Positions 41,578 through 51,079 of a stretch of DNA of 64,000 bases are shown piece by piece (positions within the stretch are counted from its first letter, which is position 1; each line of letters starts with the position of its first letter). A program made the position numbers and the translations under genes. The DNA is from Dactylosporangium sucinum (GTDB taxonomy: Bacteria > Actinomycetota > Actinomycetes > Mycobacteriales > Micromonosporaceae): positions 248,001-312,000 of the forward strand of contig NZ_BMPI01000001.1 of NCBI RefSeq assembly GCF_014647515.1, given 5' to 3'. The notes under the pieces are model-generated. The model did no database searches. It was given only the letters and a program-made list of their open reading frames with translations, and was not told where the DNA came from.

Positions 41578-44500
41578 ATGGACATCGGCATCCTCGGGCC
41601 GGTCGAAGTCTCGGTGGACGGCCGGTCGCTCCAGCTCGGCGGGCCGCGGACCCACTCGGTGCTGGCCGTGTTGTGCCTCGAGGCGGGCCGGATGGTCCCG
41701 ACCGACCGGTTGATCGAGGTGCTCTGGGGCGAGAACCCGCCGGCCACCGCGCGCTCCCAGGTCCAGATCTGCGTCTCCACCCTCCGGCGGGTGTTCGCCG
41801 CCGCGGCGTCGACCGGCCCGCCGGTGGTCATCGAGACCCGCCCGCCCGGCTACGCGCTGATGCTCACCGGTGCGCGGCTCGATGCGCGGCAGTTCGAGGA
41901 GCGGGCGGCGCAGGCGACCAGGCTGGCCGCCGACGGTGCGCTGCACGAGGCCGCCGGGCTGTTCCGCTCCGCACTGGAGCTGTGGCGCGGGCCGCCGCTC
42001 GCCGGGCTGACCGGCCCGATCCTGGAGGCCAGCGCCCTTCACCTCGAAGAGCGGCGGCTCGCCGTGCTGGAACGGCACATCGAGGTCGAGCTGCAGATCG
42101 GCCGGCACGCGGAGCTGGTCGGGGAGCTCGGCGAGCTCATCCTCCAGCACCCGCTGCACGAGTGGTTCTACGGCGCGCTGATGACCGCGCTGCACCGCTG
42201 CGGTCGACGAGCCAAAGCCCTGGACGTGTACCGGCAGGCCCGTACCGTCCTGGTCGGCGAGCTCGGCCTCGAACCGGGGGCGGAGTTACGCCGCATCGAA
42301 CAGCTCGTGCTCGCCGGAGCCCCGGAGGGACCGGCCGCAGCGGAGCCGACTCGTGAACGGGCCGAGGTGCCGGTGCCGTCGGCCGACGATCCGCCCGGTC
42401 CGAACCGGCTCCGTCCGGCGGCGCCGAGCCAGCTGCCGATGCCGGCTGCCGACGATTCGCCAAGGGCGGCACGGTCCCGTCCGGTGACGCCGAACCTGCT
42501 GCCGCTGGACACCGCGGACTTCACCGGCCGCGCCGCCGAGGTGGCCCGGGTCACCTCGGCGGTCACCGGCGCAACCGGCCGCAGCGCGTCCCGGCAACCG
42601 GCGATCGTCGCCATCTCCGGCCCCGGCGGGGTCGGCAAGTCCGCCCTCGCGCTGCACGTCGCGCACAGCCTGCGCGCCGCGTTCCCCGACGGCACGCTGT
42701 ACGCGAACCTCTCCGACGGCACCTGGCCCGTCCAGCCGGTGGAGATCCTCGGCCGGTTCCTGCGCGCGCTCGGCGTCAACGGGCTGGCCATACCCGGTGG
42801 CGTCGACGCCCTCGGCGAGGTCTACCGCGACCTGATCTCGGACCGGCGGATGCTCATCCTGCTCGACAGCGCCGTCAACGAGACCCAGGTGCTGCCGCTG
42901 TTACCCGGCAACGAACGGGCCGCCGTCATCGTGACCAGCCGTCATCGGCTGACCGCGCTGCCCGGCGCCGAGCACGTGTCGCTCGACGTGCTGCCGCCCG
43001 AGCCGTCGGTCGACCTGCTCGCGGCGGTGGTCGGGGCAGCCCGGGCCGGCCGCGACGACCCGGCCCTGACCGAGCTGGCCCTGCTCTGCGGCGGGCTGCC
43101 GCTCGCCCTGCGGATCGCCGGGGCCAGGCTCGCCTCCCGCCCGCACTGGAAGCCCAGCCGGCTGATCGGACGGATGCGCGACGAGACCCGCCGGCTCGAC
43201 GAGCTGGAGCACGGTGCGCTCGGGGTACGGGCCAGCATCGCGGTGAGCTACTCCGGCCTCGGCCCCGACGCCCAGCGACTGCTGCGGCTGCTGGCCTGCC
43301 TCGACGCGCCCGAGTTCGGCTCGTGGGCCGCCGCCGCGCTGCTCGACGTGGCCCTGGACGACGCCGAGGACCTGGTCGACGACCTGGTCGAGGCGCACCT
43401 GCTGGCGGTGCTCGCCGAGACGGCCGACGGGCCGGTCCGGTTCCGGCTGCTCGACCTGGTGCGGGTGTTCGCGCGGGAGCGGGCCCAGTCCGAGGAGCCG
43501 GACGACCAGCGGGCCACTGCGGTCCGGCGAGCCCTCGCCGGCTGGCTGTACCTGGCCGAGGAGGCGCACCGCCGCGAGTACGGCGGGCAGTACACCATCC
43601 TCCACGGCGCCGAGCCCCGCTGGGTGCTGCCGAAGAGCGCGACCGCCGCCCTGCTGGAGCAGCCGCTCAGCTGGCTGGAGGCCGAGCGGCCGGCCCTCAC
43701 GGCCGGGCTGCGCCAGGCGGTGCGCAACCGCTGGGACGAGCTGGCCTGGGACCTCGCGCTGACGCTGGTCACGCTGTTCGAGGCGCGCAGCTACCTGGTG
43801 GACTGGCGGGAATCGGCCGAGCTGGCGCTCGCACTGGTCCGTCAGCTGGACAACCGGCGAGGCATCGCCGCCATGCAGTACGCGCTGGGTGCGCTGCACA
43901 TCGTCGAACAGCGCCACGCCGACGCGCGCGACCGGCTGCGCCAGGCCCTCGACGGCTTCACCGCCTGCGACGATCACCACGGGCGGGGGCTGGTCCTGCG
44001 CAACCTCGCCTTCCTCGACCGGATCGCCGGACGGCCGGACCTGGCCCGCCTCGGGTACGAGCAGGCGCTGCCGATCCTGCGTGAGGCCGGCGACCAGATC
44101 GCGGTGGCGCACGTGCTGTCCAGCCTGGCCGCGCTCCGGCTGGACGCGGGCGACGCCAACCAGGCGCAGAAGATTCTCGACGACGCTTTGGCGATCACCC
44201 AGATCGCCGGCAGCCGCCGGGTCGAGGGGCAGATCCTGTTCCGGCTCGGCGAGGTCTACCTGCGGCGGGACGAGCTGGACCGGGGCGCGGAGGCGTTCCA
44301 TCAGGTCCTGCGCCTGGCCCGGGACCACGGCGATCGGCTCGGTGAGGCATACGCACTGCTGGGCCTCGGCCGGGTCCGGCACCGCGAGGGCCGGCACGGG
44401 GCGGCGGAGACCGCCTTGGCGCAGGTGTTGCAGCTGGCCGAGGCGCTCGGGGACCGGCTGGTGGAGGCGCACGCCCGGCAGGCGCTCGGCATGCTGGACA

Positions 44501-44760
44501 TCGAGCGGGATGAACCGGCACGGGCTGACGAGTGGCTCGATGCCGCAGCGCGGACGTTCGGTGCGATCGGGGCGACCGTGCAGCAGGTCAACGCGCTGGT
44601 CGTGCTGGGGGAGCTACGGTTGCGCCTCGGCGACACGCACGGCGCCATGCGTGCCGCGGTCAGCGCGGGGGCCCTGCTGGGCGATGTCGATCGTGACGAC
44701 GACACCGCGGAGGTTCGCGGGCTCCGGCAACGGATCAGCGAGCTGACCCGGCCGGCCTGA
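41578..44760 (+). CDS. AfsR/SARP-family transcriptional regulator (full length)
   Basis: This cytoplasmic regulator of about 1060 residues has four parts. An OmpR-type winged helix (ILGPVEVSVDGRSLQLGGPR) is followed by a BTAD domain (ELWRGPPLAGLTGPILEASA, LDVYRQARTVLVGELGLEPG). A Pro-rich linker leads to an NB-ARC ATPase with an intact P-loop GPGGVGKSALAL (Lys354), Walker B LILLDSAVNE and CGGLPLALRIAGARLA. A C-terminal TPR array follows from about residue 650. AfsR-type proteins activate secondary-metabolite genes. ATG 41578 has GGAGAG upstream; the frame before it is a 70-residue shadow. Its position just before the 45546-56081 cluster makes it the likely activator of that cluster. Confidence 0.9.
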   Translation: MDIGILGPVEVSVDGRSLQLGGPRTHSVLAVLCLEAGRMVPTDRLIEVLWGENPPATARSQVQICVSTLRRVFAAAASTGPPVVIETRPPGYALMLTGARLDARQFEERAAQATRLAADGALHEAAGLFRSALELWRGPPLAGLTGPILEASALHLEERRLAVLERHIEVELQIGRHAELVGELGELILQHPLHEWFYGALMTALHRCGRRAKALDVYRQARTVLVGELGLEPGAELRRIEQLVLAGAPEGPAAAEPTRERAEVPVPSADDPPGPNRLRPAAPSQLPMPAADDSPRAARSRPVTPNLLPLDTADFTGRAAEVARVTSAVTGATGRSASRQPAIVAISGPGGVGKSALALHVAHSLRAAFPDGTLYANLSDGTWPVQPVEILGRFLRALGVNGLAIPGGVDALGEVYRDLISDRRMLILLDSAVNETQVLPLLPGNERAAVIVTSRHRLTALPGAEHVSLDVLPPEPSVDLLAAVVGAARAGRDDPALTELALLCGGLPLALRIAGARLASRPHWKPSRLIGRMRDETRRLDELEHGALGVRASIAVSYSGLGPDAQRLLRLLACLDAPEFGSWAAAALLDVALDDAEDLVDDLVEAHLLAVLAETADGPVRFRLLDLVRVFARERAQSEEPDDQRATAVRRALAGWLYLAEEAHRREYGGQYTILHGAEPRWVLPKSATAALLEQPLSWLEAERPALTAGLRQAVRNRWDELAWDLALTLVTLFEARSYLVDWRESAELALALVRQLDNRRGIAAMQYALGALHIVEQRHADARDRLRQALDGFTACDDHHGRGLVLRNLAFLDRIAGRPDLARLGYEQALPILREAGDQIAVAHVLSSLAALRLDAGDANQAQKILDDALAITQIAGSRRVEGQILFRLGEVYLRRDELDRGAEAFHQVLRLARDHGDRLGEAYALLGLGRVRHREGRHGAAETALAQVLQLAEALGDRLVEAHARQALGMLDIERDEPARADEWLDAAARTFGAIGATVQQVNALVVLGELRLRLGDTHGAMRAAVSAGALLGDVDRDDDTAEVRGLRQRISELTRPA

Positions 44761-44825
44761 ACGGGCTGCCCCAGTTGGTGTCGAGTCTGCGCGTCATCTC
44801 GGTGTCCCTCCCGATCGCCGGATAC

Positions 44826-44850
44826 CCGTGTGGTACCGCTGGGACCACGG
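44826..44850 (+). terminator. Imperfect hairpin after the SARP gene
   Basis: CCGTGTGGT (44827-44835 region) pairs with ACCACGG (44844-44850) with a two-base bulge and a loop of about 9 nt, roughly 66 nt past the SARP stop. No T-tract follows, so the assignment is tentative. Confidence 0.3.
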
Positions 44851-44951
44851 AAACCCCGCCGCCTTTCGATGATCTATTCGTCGGCCAATTCGGGTCGATG
44901 AATGCTCCACGGATAGCGGGCCGATAGCCCGGCGCCGCACAGTCTCCGTTT

Positions 44952-45467
44952 GTGGTTCACGGCGACGCACCCGAGCAATGCACCGCGCGCCTGGGGCTGA
45001 CGGTCGCCGGCGCGCTGGTCAACCGCGGGGTGCTCACCGTCGGCCTGCTCGGCGCCGGTGCGCTCGCCGGCGAGTACCTCGCGCTGCTGCCCGACCTGCT
45101 GCCCACCGTCAGCCAGGTCTCGCTGTTCGACCACGACGAGCGGGCCGCCGACGAGCTGTGGGACCGGCTGGTCGAGCCGATGCGCCGCCGCGGCGTCCAG
45201 CTGTGCGTCGATCGGCACGTCCGTGACGTGGTCCGCGGCGCCGATCTGGTGCTCCCGGTCGACGCCGGGCACGCGGTACCGCTGCGGGCCAGCTGGCTCG
45301 CCGCGGGCGCGGTCGTGCTGAATCTCGGCGAACGGTGCCTGCCCACCCCGCTGCGGACCGCCGCCGACGTCCTGCTCACCGCCGCCGAGCCGCGGGCCGT
45401 GCTGCTCGCCGTCCTGGTCCGCCGGCTGCACGGGCCCCGCCTCGTCGTCGTGGACCTGGCGGGATAG
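44952..45467 (+). pseudogene. Ornithine cyclodeaminase / SbnB-like fragment
   Basis: This frame of 171 residues matches only the NAD-binding half of the ornithine cyclodeaminase / mu-crystallin family (full length about 320-340). The Rossmann motif is VGLLGAGALAGEYLALLP, followed by VSLFDHDERAADELWDRL, VVRGADLVLPVDAGH and AGAVVLNLGERCL. The N-terminal substrate-binding half and the C-terminal end are missing, and the 190 nt upstream hold no recognisable remnant. The GTG start has no strong ribosome site. A relic is most likely; a free-standing Rossmann protein cannot be excluded. It precedes the class III aminotransferase by 78 nt. Confidence 0.6.
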
Positions 45468-45545
45468 CCACCGGATGCCCGCCCGATAGGCCGTCACGAT
45501 GCACTGCCGCCAGCGTTCGATCGGTACTTCGAAGAGAGGCGGCCC

Positions 45546-46967
45546 ATGAACCAAAAAATGATCAGCCTGGACCGGGTGGAGCAGCTGTCCACCAAGGAGG
45601 TGCACGAGCTCTACCGCCGCCACGTCAGCCGCAGTCAGGTCTCGTTGATGACCACCTTCGGCTTCGGCCGCGAGCTGGTCGAACGGGCCGAGGGCGCGGC
45701 GATCTGGCTGCGCGACGGCCGGCGGGTGCTCGACTTCACCGGCGGCGTCGGCGTGCTCAACCACGGCCACAACCACCCCCGCATCCTGCGGGCTCGGCAG
45801 CGGTACGCCGAGCAGGGCCGGATGGAGGTCCACAAGGCGTTCTTCTCGCCCTACCTGGCCGCGTTGAGCCACAACGTGGCCGCGCTGCTGCCCGGCGATC
45901 TGAACGTCTCGTACTTCCCCAACTCCGGCGCCGAGGCCAACGAGGGCGCCATCAAGATGGCGTACAAGTACCACGGCGGCAGCCGCGGCACGATCCTGCG
46001 GGCCGACATCAGCTTCCACGGCAAGACCCTGGGCGCCGGCAGCCTGACCGGTTCGACCGAGAACGCCTTCGCCTTCCCGGGCCTGCCGAACATCGGCGTC
46101 TACCCCTACGGCGATCTGGCCGGGCTGACCGCGGCGGTCGAGGCGGCCCGGCGCCCGGACGGCGGCTGCGACGTCTACGCGATCATGCTGGAGCCGTTCA
46201 GCGCCTCCAGCCTGCGCCACTGGTCCGAGGCCGACCTGTGGGCCGTGCGCGCGCTCTGCGACCGCAACGACATCATCCTGATCTTCGACGAGATCTACAC
46301 CGGCTGGGGCAAGACCGGCAGCCTGTTCTACTTCATGCGGCACGCCGGCCTGGTACCGGACATCCTGACGTACTCGAAGTCGCTCGGTGGCGGAAAGGCG
46401 TCGATCTCCGGCTACACCGCCCGGGAGCCGGTGTTCCGCAAGGCGTACGACCGGCTGGCCGACGTGATCCTGCACAGCACCACGTACTACGGGTTCGGTG
46501 AGGAGACCGTCACCGCCATCGAGGCGGTCAACGTCGTGGTCGAGGACGACTACCCCGCCCGCGCCCGGCGGCTGGAAGCGGCGCTCGGCCCCGAACTGCA
46601 CCGCGTCGCCAAGGCGCACCCGGACGTCGTCCGCGAGGTCAAGGGCACCGGGGCGCTGTGGGGCGTCTTCCTCGACGGCGGCCCGCGGATCCTGGACCTG
46701 GCCGGCAAGCTCGTGCCCGGATTCGGGCACGACCCGCGGTTCAGGACCAAGCTCATCACGCTGTCGGTGATCTCCCACCTGTTCCGCGAGCACGGGATCG
46801 TCACCTACTACAGCCCGAACGTCGAGAACCCGCTCATGGTCGCACCCAGCCTGGTCGTCTCCGACGAGGACGTGGAGCACTTCCTGGACAGCCTCGACGC
46901 CACGCTCAGCCGCGGCCTGCCCCGGCTGCTCACCTCGTTCGTCCGCGAGAAGGTGACCGGGCGATGA
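45546..46967 (+). CDS. Class III PLP-dependent aminotransferase
   Basis: This omega-type aminotransferase has 473 residues. WLRDGRRVLDFTGGVGVLNH is followed by FPNSGAEANEGAIKMAYKYH (substrate and PLP phosphate region). IFDEIYTGWGKTGSLF contains the PLP-nitrogen Asp, and TYSKSLGGGKASISG holds the Schiff-base Lys278. The family transfers amino groups to aldehydes or keto sugars using glutamate, lysine or similar donors. ATG 45546 follows AGAGAGG. The next gene overlaps by 4 bp, so it opens the cluster operon. It may aminate a sugar or lipid intermediate; the substrate is unknown. Confidence 0.9.
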   Translation: MNQKMISLDRVEQLSTKEVHELYRRHVSRSQVSLMTTFGFGRELVERAEGAAIWLRDGRRVLDFTGGVGVLNHGHNHPRILRARQRYAEQGRMEVHKAFFSPYLAALSHNVAALLPGDLNVSYFPNSGAEANEGAIKMAYKYHGGSRGTILRADISFHGKTLGAGSLTGSTENAFAFPGLPNIGVYPYGDLAGLTAAVEAARRPDGGCDVYAIMLEPFSASSLRHWSEADLWAVRALCDRNDIILIFDEIYTGWGKTGSLFYFMRHAGLVPDILTYSKSLGGGKASISGYTAREPVFRKAYDRLADVILHSTTYYGFGEETVTAIEAVNVVVEDDYPARARRLEAALGPELHRVAKAHPDVVREVKGTGALWGVFLDGGPRILDLAGKLVPGFGHDPRFRTKLITLSVISHLFREHGIVTYYSPNVENPLMVAPSLVVSDEDVEHFLDSLDATLSRGLPRLLTSFVREKVTGR

Positions 46968-47995
46968 CGGTTGTCGTGACCGGCGCGGCCGGCATGCTCG
47001 GCACGCACCTGGTCGAGCGGCTGCTCGCGACGGGCGAGCGGGTCCGCGGGGTCGACCGGCGCGGCAGCGCCGTGCCGCCGCACACCCGGCTGGAGCACGT
47101 CGAGGCCGACATCCGCGACTCGGCCGCCATGCGGCGGGCGTTCACCGGCGCGACCGCGGTCGTGCACTGCGCCTCGGCGCTGCCCAGCTATCCGGCCGAC
47201 GTCATCCGATCGGTGATCGTCGACGGTACCCGCAGCGTGCTCGACGCGGCCGGGGAGGCCGGCGTGCCGCGCGTGGTGCAGATCAGCTCGACCGCGGTCT
47301 ACGGCCTGCCGAAGGTCGTGCCCACCACCGAGGAGCACCCGCGCGAGCCGGTCGACGTCTACAGCGAGGCCAAGGCCGACGCCGAAGTCGTGGCGGACAA
47401 GGCCCGCGCCGACGGGATGTGCCTCACCACCCTGCGGCCGAAGACGTTCCTCGGTCCGGGCCGGATGGGGCTGTTCGCGATGCTGTTCGAGTGGGCCGAG
47501 GAGGGCCGCAACTTCCCGGTCCTCGGCCGCGGCGACGTCCGGGTGCAGATGCTGGCCGTCGAGGACCTGGTCACCGCGATCGAGACCGCCCTCGCCGCAC
47601 CGCCGGACGTCGCGATCGACACCTACAACATCGCCGCCGCCGAGTTCGGCACGATCCGCGAGGACTTCCAGGCGGTGCTCGACGCCGCCGGACACGGCAG
47701 GCACGTCGTCGGGGTGCCGGGCCGGCCGGCCGTGGCGGTCCTCTCGATGCTGCAGCGTATCGGGCTGTCCCCGGTGTACGGGCGGCTGCTGCACAAGCTC
47801 CTCGCCGACTCCTACGTCAGCATCGCCAAGGCCCAGGACCGGCTCGGCTACGCGCCCACCCGGTCCAACCGGGACACGATCCTGGCCACGTTCGACTGGT
47901 GGCGCGAGCAGCGCGGCTCGCCGTCCGGGAACGGGGTCACCAGCCGGGAGCCGTGGAAGCAAGGGGCTCTCTCCGCCGCCAAGGCGTTCTTCTAG
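46964..47995 (+). CDS. NAD-dependent epimerase/dehydratase (extended SDR)
   Basis: This extended SDR of about 343 residues has TGAAGMLGTHLVERL at the N-terminus, CASALPSYPADV, and a Ser-Ser-Thr segment QISSTAVYGLP. The tyrosine region DVYSEAKADAE reads YxxxK, as in sugar epimerases and dehydratases. LRPKTFLGPGRMGLF and a substrate-binding C-terminal domain follow. It probably acts on an NDP-sugar or a polyprenyl-linked pentose. ATG 46964 overlaps the aminotransferase stop; the longer frame before it is shadow. The next gene starts 13 nt after its stop. Confidence 0.88.
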   Translation: MTVVVTGAAGMLGTHLVERLLATGERVRGVDRRGSAVPPHTRLEHVEADIRDSAAMRRAFTGATAVVHCASALPSYPADVIRSVIVDGTRSVLDAAGEAGVPRVVQISSTAVYGLPKVVPTTEEHPREPVDVYSEAKADAEVVADKARADGMCLTTLRPKTFLGPGRMGLFAMLFEWAEEGRNFPVLGRGDVRVQMLAVEDLVTAIETALAAPPDVAIDTYNIAAAEFGTIREDFQAVLDAAGHGRHVVGVPGRPAVAVLSMLQRIGLSPVYGRLLHKLLADSYVSIAKAQDRLGYAPTRSNRDTILATFDWWREQRGSPSGNGVTSREPWKQGALSAAKAFF

Positions 47996-48008
47996 GACGG
48001 GAACCGCG

Positions 48009-48959
48009 ATGACGACTCTGGAAACGACCCCCGCATCCACCGCCGTACCCACCCCGCTGGTGCTTGATCTCCTCCGGGTCGCCCGGCCGGCACACTGGGT
48101 CAAGAACGTCCTGGTGGTCCCGGCGGCCCTGCTCGCCGTGCCCACGGTCTCGGCGTCGAGCGCCGGGCACGTCCTGCTGGCCACCGTGGCGTTCACCCTC
48201 GCCTCGATCGCCGTGTACTTCGGCAACGACCTCGCCGACCGCGGCCGCGACCGGCTGCACGCGGTGAAGCGCCTGCGGCCGATCGCGTCCGGCCGGGTCT
48301 CCGGCGCCGTCGCCGTGACGGTCGCGACCGGCGTCCTGGGGCTGCTCGCCCTGCTGCTCATCGCCGTCCCGGACGTGCCGCCCGGCCCGATCCTGGCCTA
48401 TCTGGTGCTCAACGTCCTGTACTGCCGGGTGCTCAAGCACGTACCGCTGGTGGATGCCGGCTGCGTCGCCGCCGGGTTCGTCCTGCGGGTGCTGGAGGGC
48501 TACCTGACCGTCGGTGCGCGCGTGGCCACCTGGCTGCTCGTGGCGGTCTTCTCGCTGTGCCTGCTGCTGGTCCTCGGCAAGCGGCGTCAGGAGCTGTCGG
48601 TCGGCGGCAGCGCTCACCGGCCCGCCCTGCGCGGCTACACCGTCGAGCTCACCGACCACCTGATCCAGCTGACCGCGGTCCTCACCGCCGTGGCGTTCCT
48701 GCTGTACCTGCGGGGCGACGCGCAACTCGGCGCGTTCGCGGAGCCGGCGATGCTGGCCTCGGTGCCGCTGGCCCTGTTCGCGCTCGCCCGGTACATCCAG
48801 GCGGTCCTGGTGCGCGGCGTGGGCGACCCCGTCCTCGTCCTGCTCCGGGACCGCGCGATCGTCGGTACCGGCCTGGTATGGGGCCTGCTGTTCGTCACCG
48901 CGCTGGTGCTGTCGCGCGACCCGGCGCTCGCCCACCGGCTCCAGTCCCTCATCAACTGA
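48009..48959 (+). CDS. UbiA-family polyprenyl-phosphate phosphoribosyltransferase-like
   Basis: This polytopic membrane protein of 316 residues has about eight helices. It matches decaprenyl-phosphate 5-phosphoribosyltransferase (Rv3806c-like) closely by eye. The first motif NDLADRGRDRLHAVKRLRPI carries the NDxxD, DR, H, K and R-P-I residues. The second region runs LNVLYCRVLKHVPLVD, then RVLEGYLTVGA, and ends LLLVLGKRRQEL. Such enzymes transfer phosphoribose from PRPP to a polyprenyl phosphate on the cytoplasmic face, the first step toward polyprenyl-phosphoryl-arabinose. RPARPAHWVKN-type opening residues support the subfamily. It therefore suggests a lipid-carrier pentose pathway for the cluster. 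Confidence 0.85.
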   Translation: MTTLETTPASTAVPTPLVLDLLRVARPAHWVKNVLVVPAALLAVPTVSASSAGHVLLATVAFTLASIAVYFGNDLADRGRDRLHAVKRLRPIASGRVSGAVAVTVATGVLGLLALLLIAVPDVPPGPILAYLVLNVLYCRVLKHVPLVDAGCVAAGFVLRVLEGYLTVGARVATWLLVAVFSLCLLLVLGKRRQELSVGGSAHRPALRGYTVELTDHLIQLTAVLTAVAFLLYLRGDAQLGAFAEPAMLASVPLALFALARYIQAVLVRGVGDPVLVLLRDRAIVGTGLVWGLLFVTALVLSRDPALAHRLQSLIN

Positions 48960-48989
48960 CCAGCCGTCACCGACCAAGGAGAAGCCACC

Positions 48990-50018
48990 GTGTCCGTGCC
49001 CCGGGTCTCGGTCATCATGCCCAACTACAACCACGCCGACTCGCTCGACCGCACCATCGCGGCCGTCCGTGCGCAGACCGTGCCGCCGCTGGAGATCCTG
49101 TTCGTCGACGACTGCAGTACCGACGACTCCGTGGCGATCGCCAAGGCCGCCGGCGTCCGGGTCGTCAGCACGCCCGTCAACCGCGGACCGGCGGCAGCCC
49201 GCAACCTCGGCGCGCAGCTCGCGTCCGGCGACGTGCTGCTCTTCCTCGACTCCGACGTCGAACTGGCGCCGACCGTGATCGAGCGGGCCACGACGCTGCT
49301 GGACGCCCGGCCCGAGGTGGGCGCGGTCTGCGGCATGCTCGACGACGTCCCGCTCAAACGCGACAGCCTGCTGCAGGAGTGCCGGTGCCTCCAGGCGCAC
49401 TACTGGCGGATCAGCTCCGAGGGCGTGGTGTCGTTCCTGTTCAGCGCGGTCTGTGCGATGCCGGCCGAGGTCTTCGCCGAGATGGGCCCGTTCGACCCGC
49501 GGCTGCGCGAGACCGAGGAGGTCGAGTACGGCCAGCGGCTCTCCACCCGATACCAGGTGCTGCTCACCTCGGCGCTGTCCGGCCGGCACCGCGACGAGCC
49601 GCGGCTCTGGCCGTTGCTGCGCAAGCTGTTCCGCCGCAGCCGGCTGCGTGTCCCGCTCTACACCAAGCGGCGCAGGTTCGCCAAGGGCTTCGAGACCTCG
49701 GCGCGCATCTTCGGCAGCGTCGCCGCCACCGCCGCGTTCCTGAGCCTTCCGGCGGTCCTGGCGGGTCCGCTCTTCGCGCTGGCGCCGGCTGCGCTGCTCG
49801 CCGCGTCGATCGGGTGCGACGCCGGGATGTACCGGTTCGTGTTCCGCCGCCGGGGAATCGGCTTCGGCCTGTTCTTCACCGGCGTGCAGGTGCTGCAGAG
49901 CGTGGCCATCGTGGCCGGCGCGGGCTTCGGCGCGCTGCAATGGCTCGCGTCGCGGGAGTTCCGCGGCCTGTACGACCTCGCCCCGCAGCCGCGGCCGATC
50001 CGGCTGTCAGCGGCATGA
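48990..50018 (+). CDS. Family 2 glycosyltransferase (copy 1)
   Basis: This GT-A fold glycosyltransferase of 342 residues starts VSVIMPNYNHADSLDRTIA, with the nucleotide motif LFVDDCSTDDSV, RGPAAARNLGAQ and the metal DxD-type motif FLDSDVEL. A C-terminal region has two or three hydrophobic segments (LSLPAVLAGPLFALAPAAL, GVQVLQSVAIVAGAGF), implying membrane association and a lipid-linked acceptor. GTG 48990 has AAGGAGA upstream. It overlaps the first EEP gene by 4 bp. It is clearly paralogous to the copies at 51079 and 52071. Confidence 0.9.
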   Translation: MSVPRVSVIMPNYNHADSLDRTIAAVRAQTVPPLEILFVDDCSTDDSVAIAKAAGVRVVSTPVNRGPAAARNLGAQLASGDVLLFLDSDVELAPTVIERATTLLDARPEVGAVCGMLDDVPLKRDSLLQECRCLQAHYWRISSEGVVSFLFSAVCAMPAEVFAEMGPFDPRLRETEEVEYGQRLSTRYQVLLTSALSGRHRDEPRLWPLLRKLFRRSRLRVPLYTKRRRFAKGFETSARIFGSVAATAAFLSLPAVLAGPLFALAPAALLAASIGCDAGMYRFVFRRRGIGFGLFFTGVQVLQSVAIVAGAGFGALQWLASREFRGLYDLAPQPRPIRLSAA

Positions 50019-51079
50019 GCACGTGGTGCCGGGCTACCTGGCTCCTGCTTGCCGGGACCGGAGCCTGGCTGTCCTTCGTGGGCCTGCAGTGGCTGCTCAC
50101 CGGGCGCTGGTGGCTCTGGCTGCTGCCCGACCTGATGCCGCCGCTGACGTTCCTGATCGTGCCGGTCCTGCTGGTCGCCGCGCTGCCGGCCGCCCGCCTG
50201 TCCGGCCGGCCGGTGCCGGCCAGCGCCACCTGGCTGGTCCTGGCGGGGACCATCACCGCCGGTGTGCTCGGCTGGCCGTACAACGGCCTCCATGTCCACG
50301 GTGGAGACTCCGACGCCGGCCCGGGGCTGCGGGTGTTCGCGTGGAACACCGAGTACTGGGGCCAGAACGTGGGGCGGGACCGGCTCTACGCGTTCCTGCG
50401 GGCACAGCACGCCGACGTCTACCTGCTGCAGGAGTACCTGCACTGGGACGAGGCGGCCGGGTTGGACGGCGCCCGGCAGGTGGACGACGAGGCGGCGCTG
50501 CGGGCCGCGTTCCCCGGCTACTCGATCGCCAGCCGCGGTGAGCTGCTGACGCTCAGCCGATTCCCGATCGTGGCCCGGCCGCCGGTCGGCCCGGACCGCG
50601 ACCTGGCCGGCCTCGCGGCCGACTTCGACCAGGTGTTCGTCGCGGCCAAGGTGCTGCGCAGCGATCTCGTCGTCGACGGGCACATCATCTCGGCCTACAA
50701 CGTCCACCTGCCGGTCCAGATCGACCTCGCGGTGAGCCGGCGGTTCTTCACCCTGATCCAGGAGCGGGACGAGCTTCGGCGCCGCCAGCTCGCCGGGCTG
50801 CGGGCCGACCTCGCCGCCAACAACCGTCCCGCGATCATCGCCGGGGACTTCAACACCAGCCCCGCGATGGGTGACATCGATGCGCTGCGCGCGACCCTGC
50901 ACGACGCCAACACCGCACTGTACCCGGGGTCGTGGCCGGCCGGCCTGCCGCTGTGGCGGGTCGACTGGACCTTCACCACGGCCGGGCTGGTCGCCGGCGA
51001 CTACCGGCTGGTGGCCACGGACGGGCTCTCCGACCACCGGGCGCAACAGGTGCGGATCGTCCTGAGAGGACAGTCTTGA
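50015..51079 (+). CDS. Membrane-anchored endonuclease/exonuclease/phosphatase-family protein (copy 1)
   Basis: This protein of about 354 residues has three N-terminal hydrophobic segments, including LTGRWWLWLLPDLMPPLTF, followed by an EEP (DNase I-like) phosphoesterase domain. Catalytic positions are present: Asn111 and Glu113 (FAWNTEYW), Glu140 (VYLLQEYL), the His in SAYNVHLPVQID, Asp278 and Asn280 (AGDFNTSPAMGD), and a C-terminal SDH. The topology suggests an outward-facing domain. With lipid-carrier enzymes around it, I infer a phosphodiesterase or phosphatase acting on a polyprenyl-phosphate or nucleotide-sugar product rather than DNA. ATG 50015 overlaps the GT2 stop; the long frame before it is shadow. 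Confidence 0.87.
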   Translation: MSTWCRATWLLLAGTGAWLSFVGLQWLLTGRWWLWLLPDLMPPLTFLIVPVLLVAALPAARLSGRPVPASATWLVLAGTITAGVLGWPYNGLHVHGGDSDAGPGLRVFAWNTEYWGQNVGRDRLYAFLRAQHADVYLLQEYLHWDEAAGLDGARQVDDEAALRAAFPGYSIASRGELLTLSRFPIVARPPVGPDRDLAGLAADFDQVFVAAKVLRSDLVVDGHIISAYNVHLPVQIDLAVSRRFFTLIQERDELRRRQLAGLRADLAANNRPAIIAGDFNTSPAMGDIDALRATLHDANTALYPGSWPAGLPLWRVDWTFTTAGLVAGDYRLVATDGLSDHRAQQVRIVLRGQS

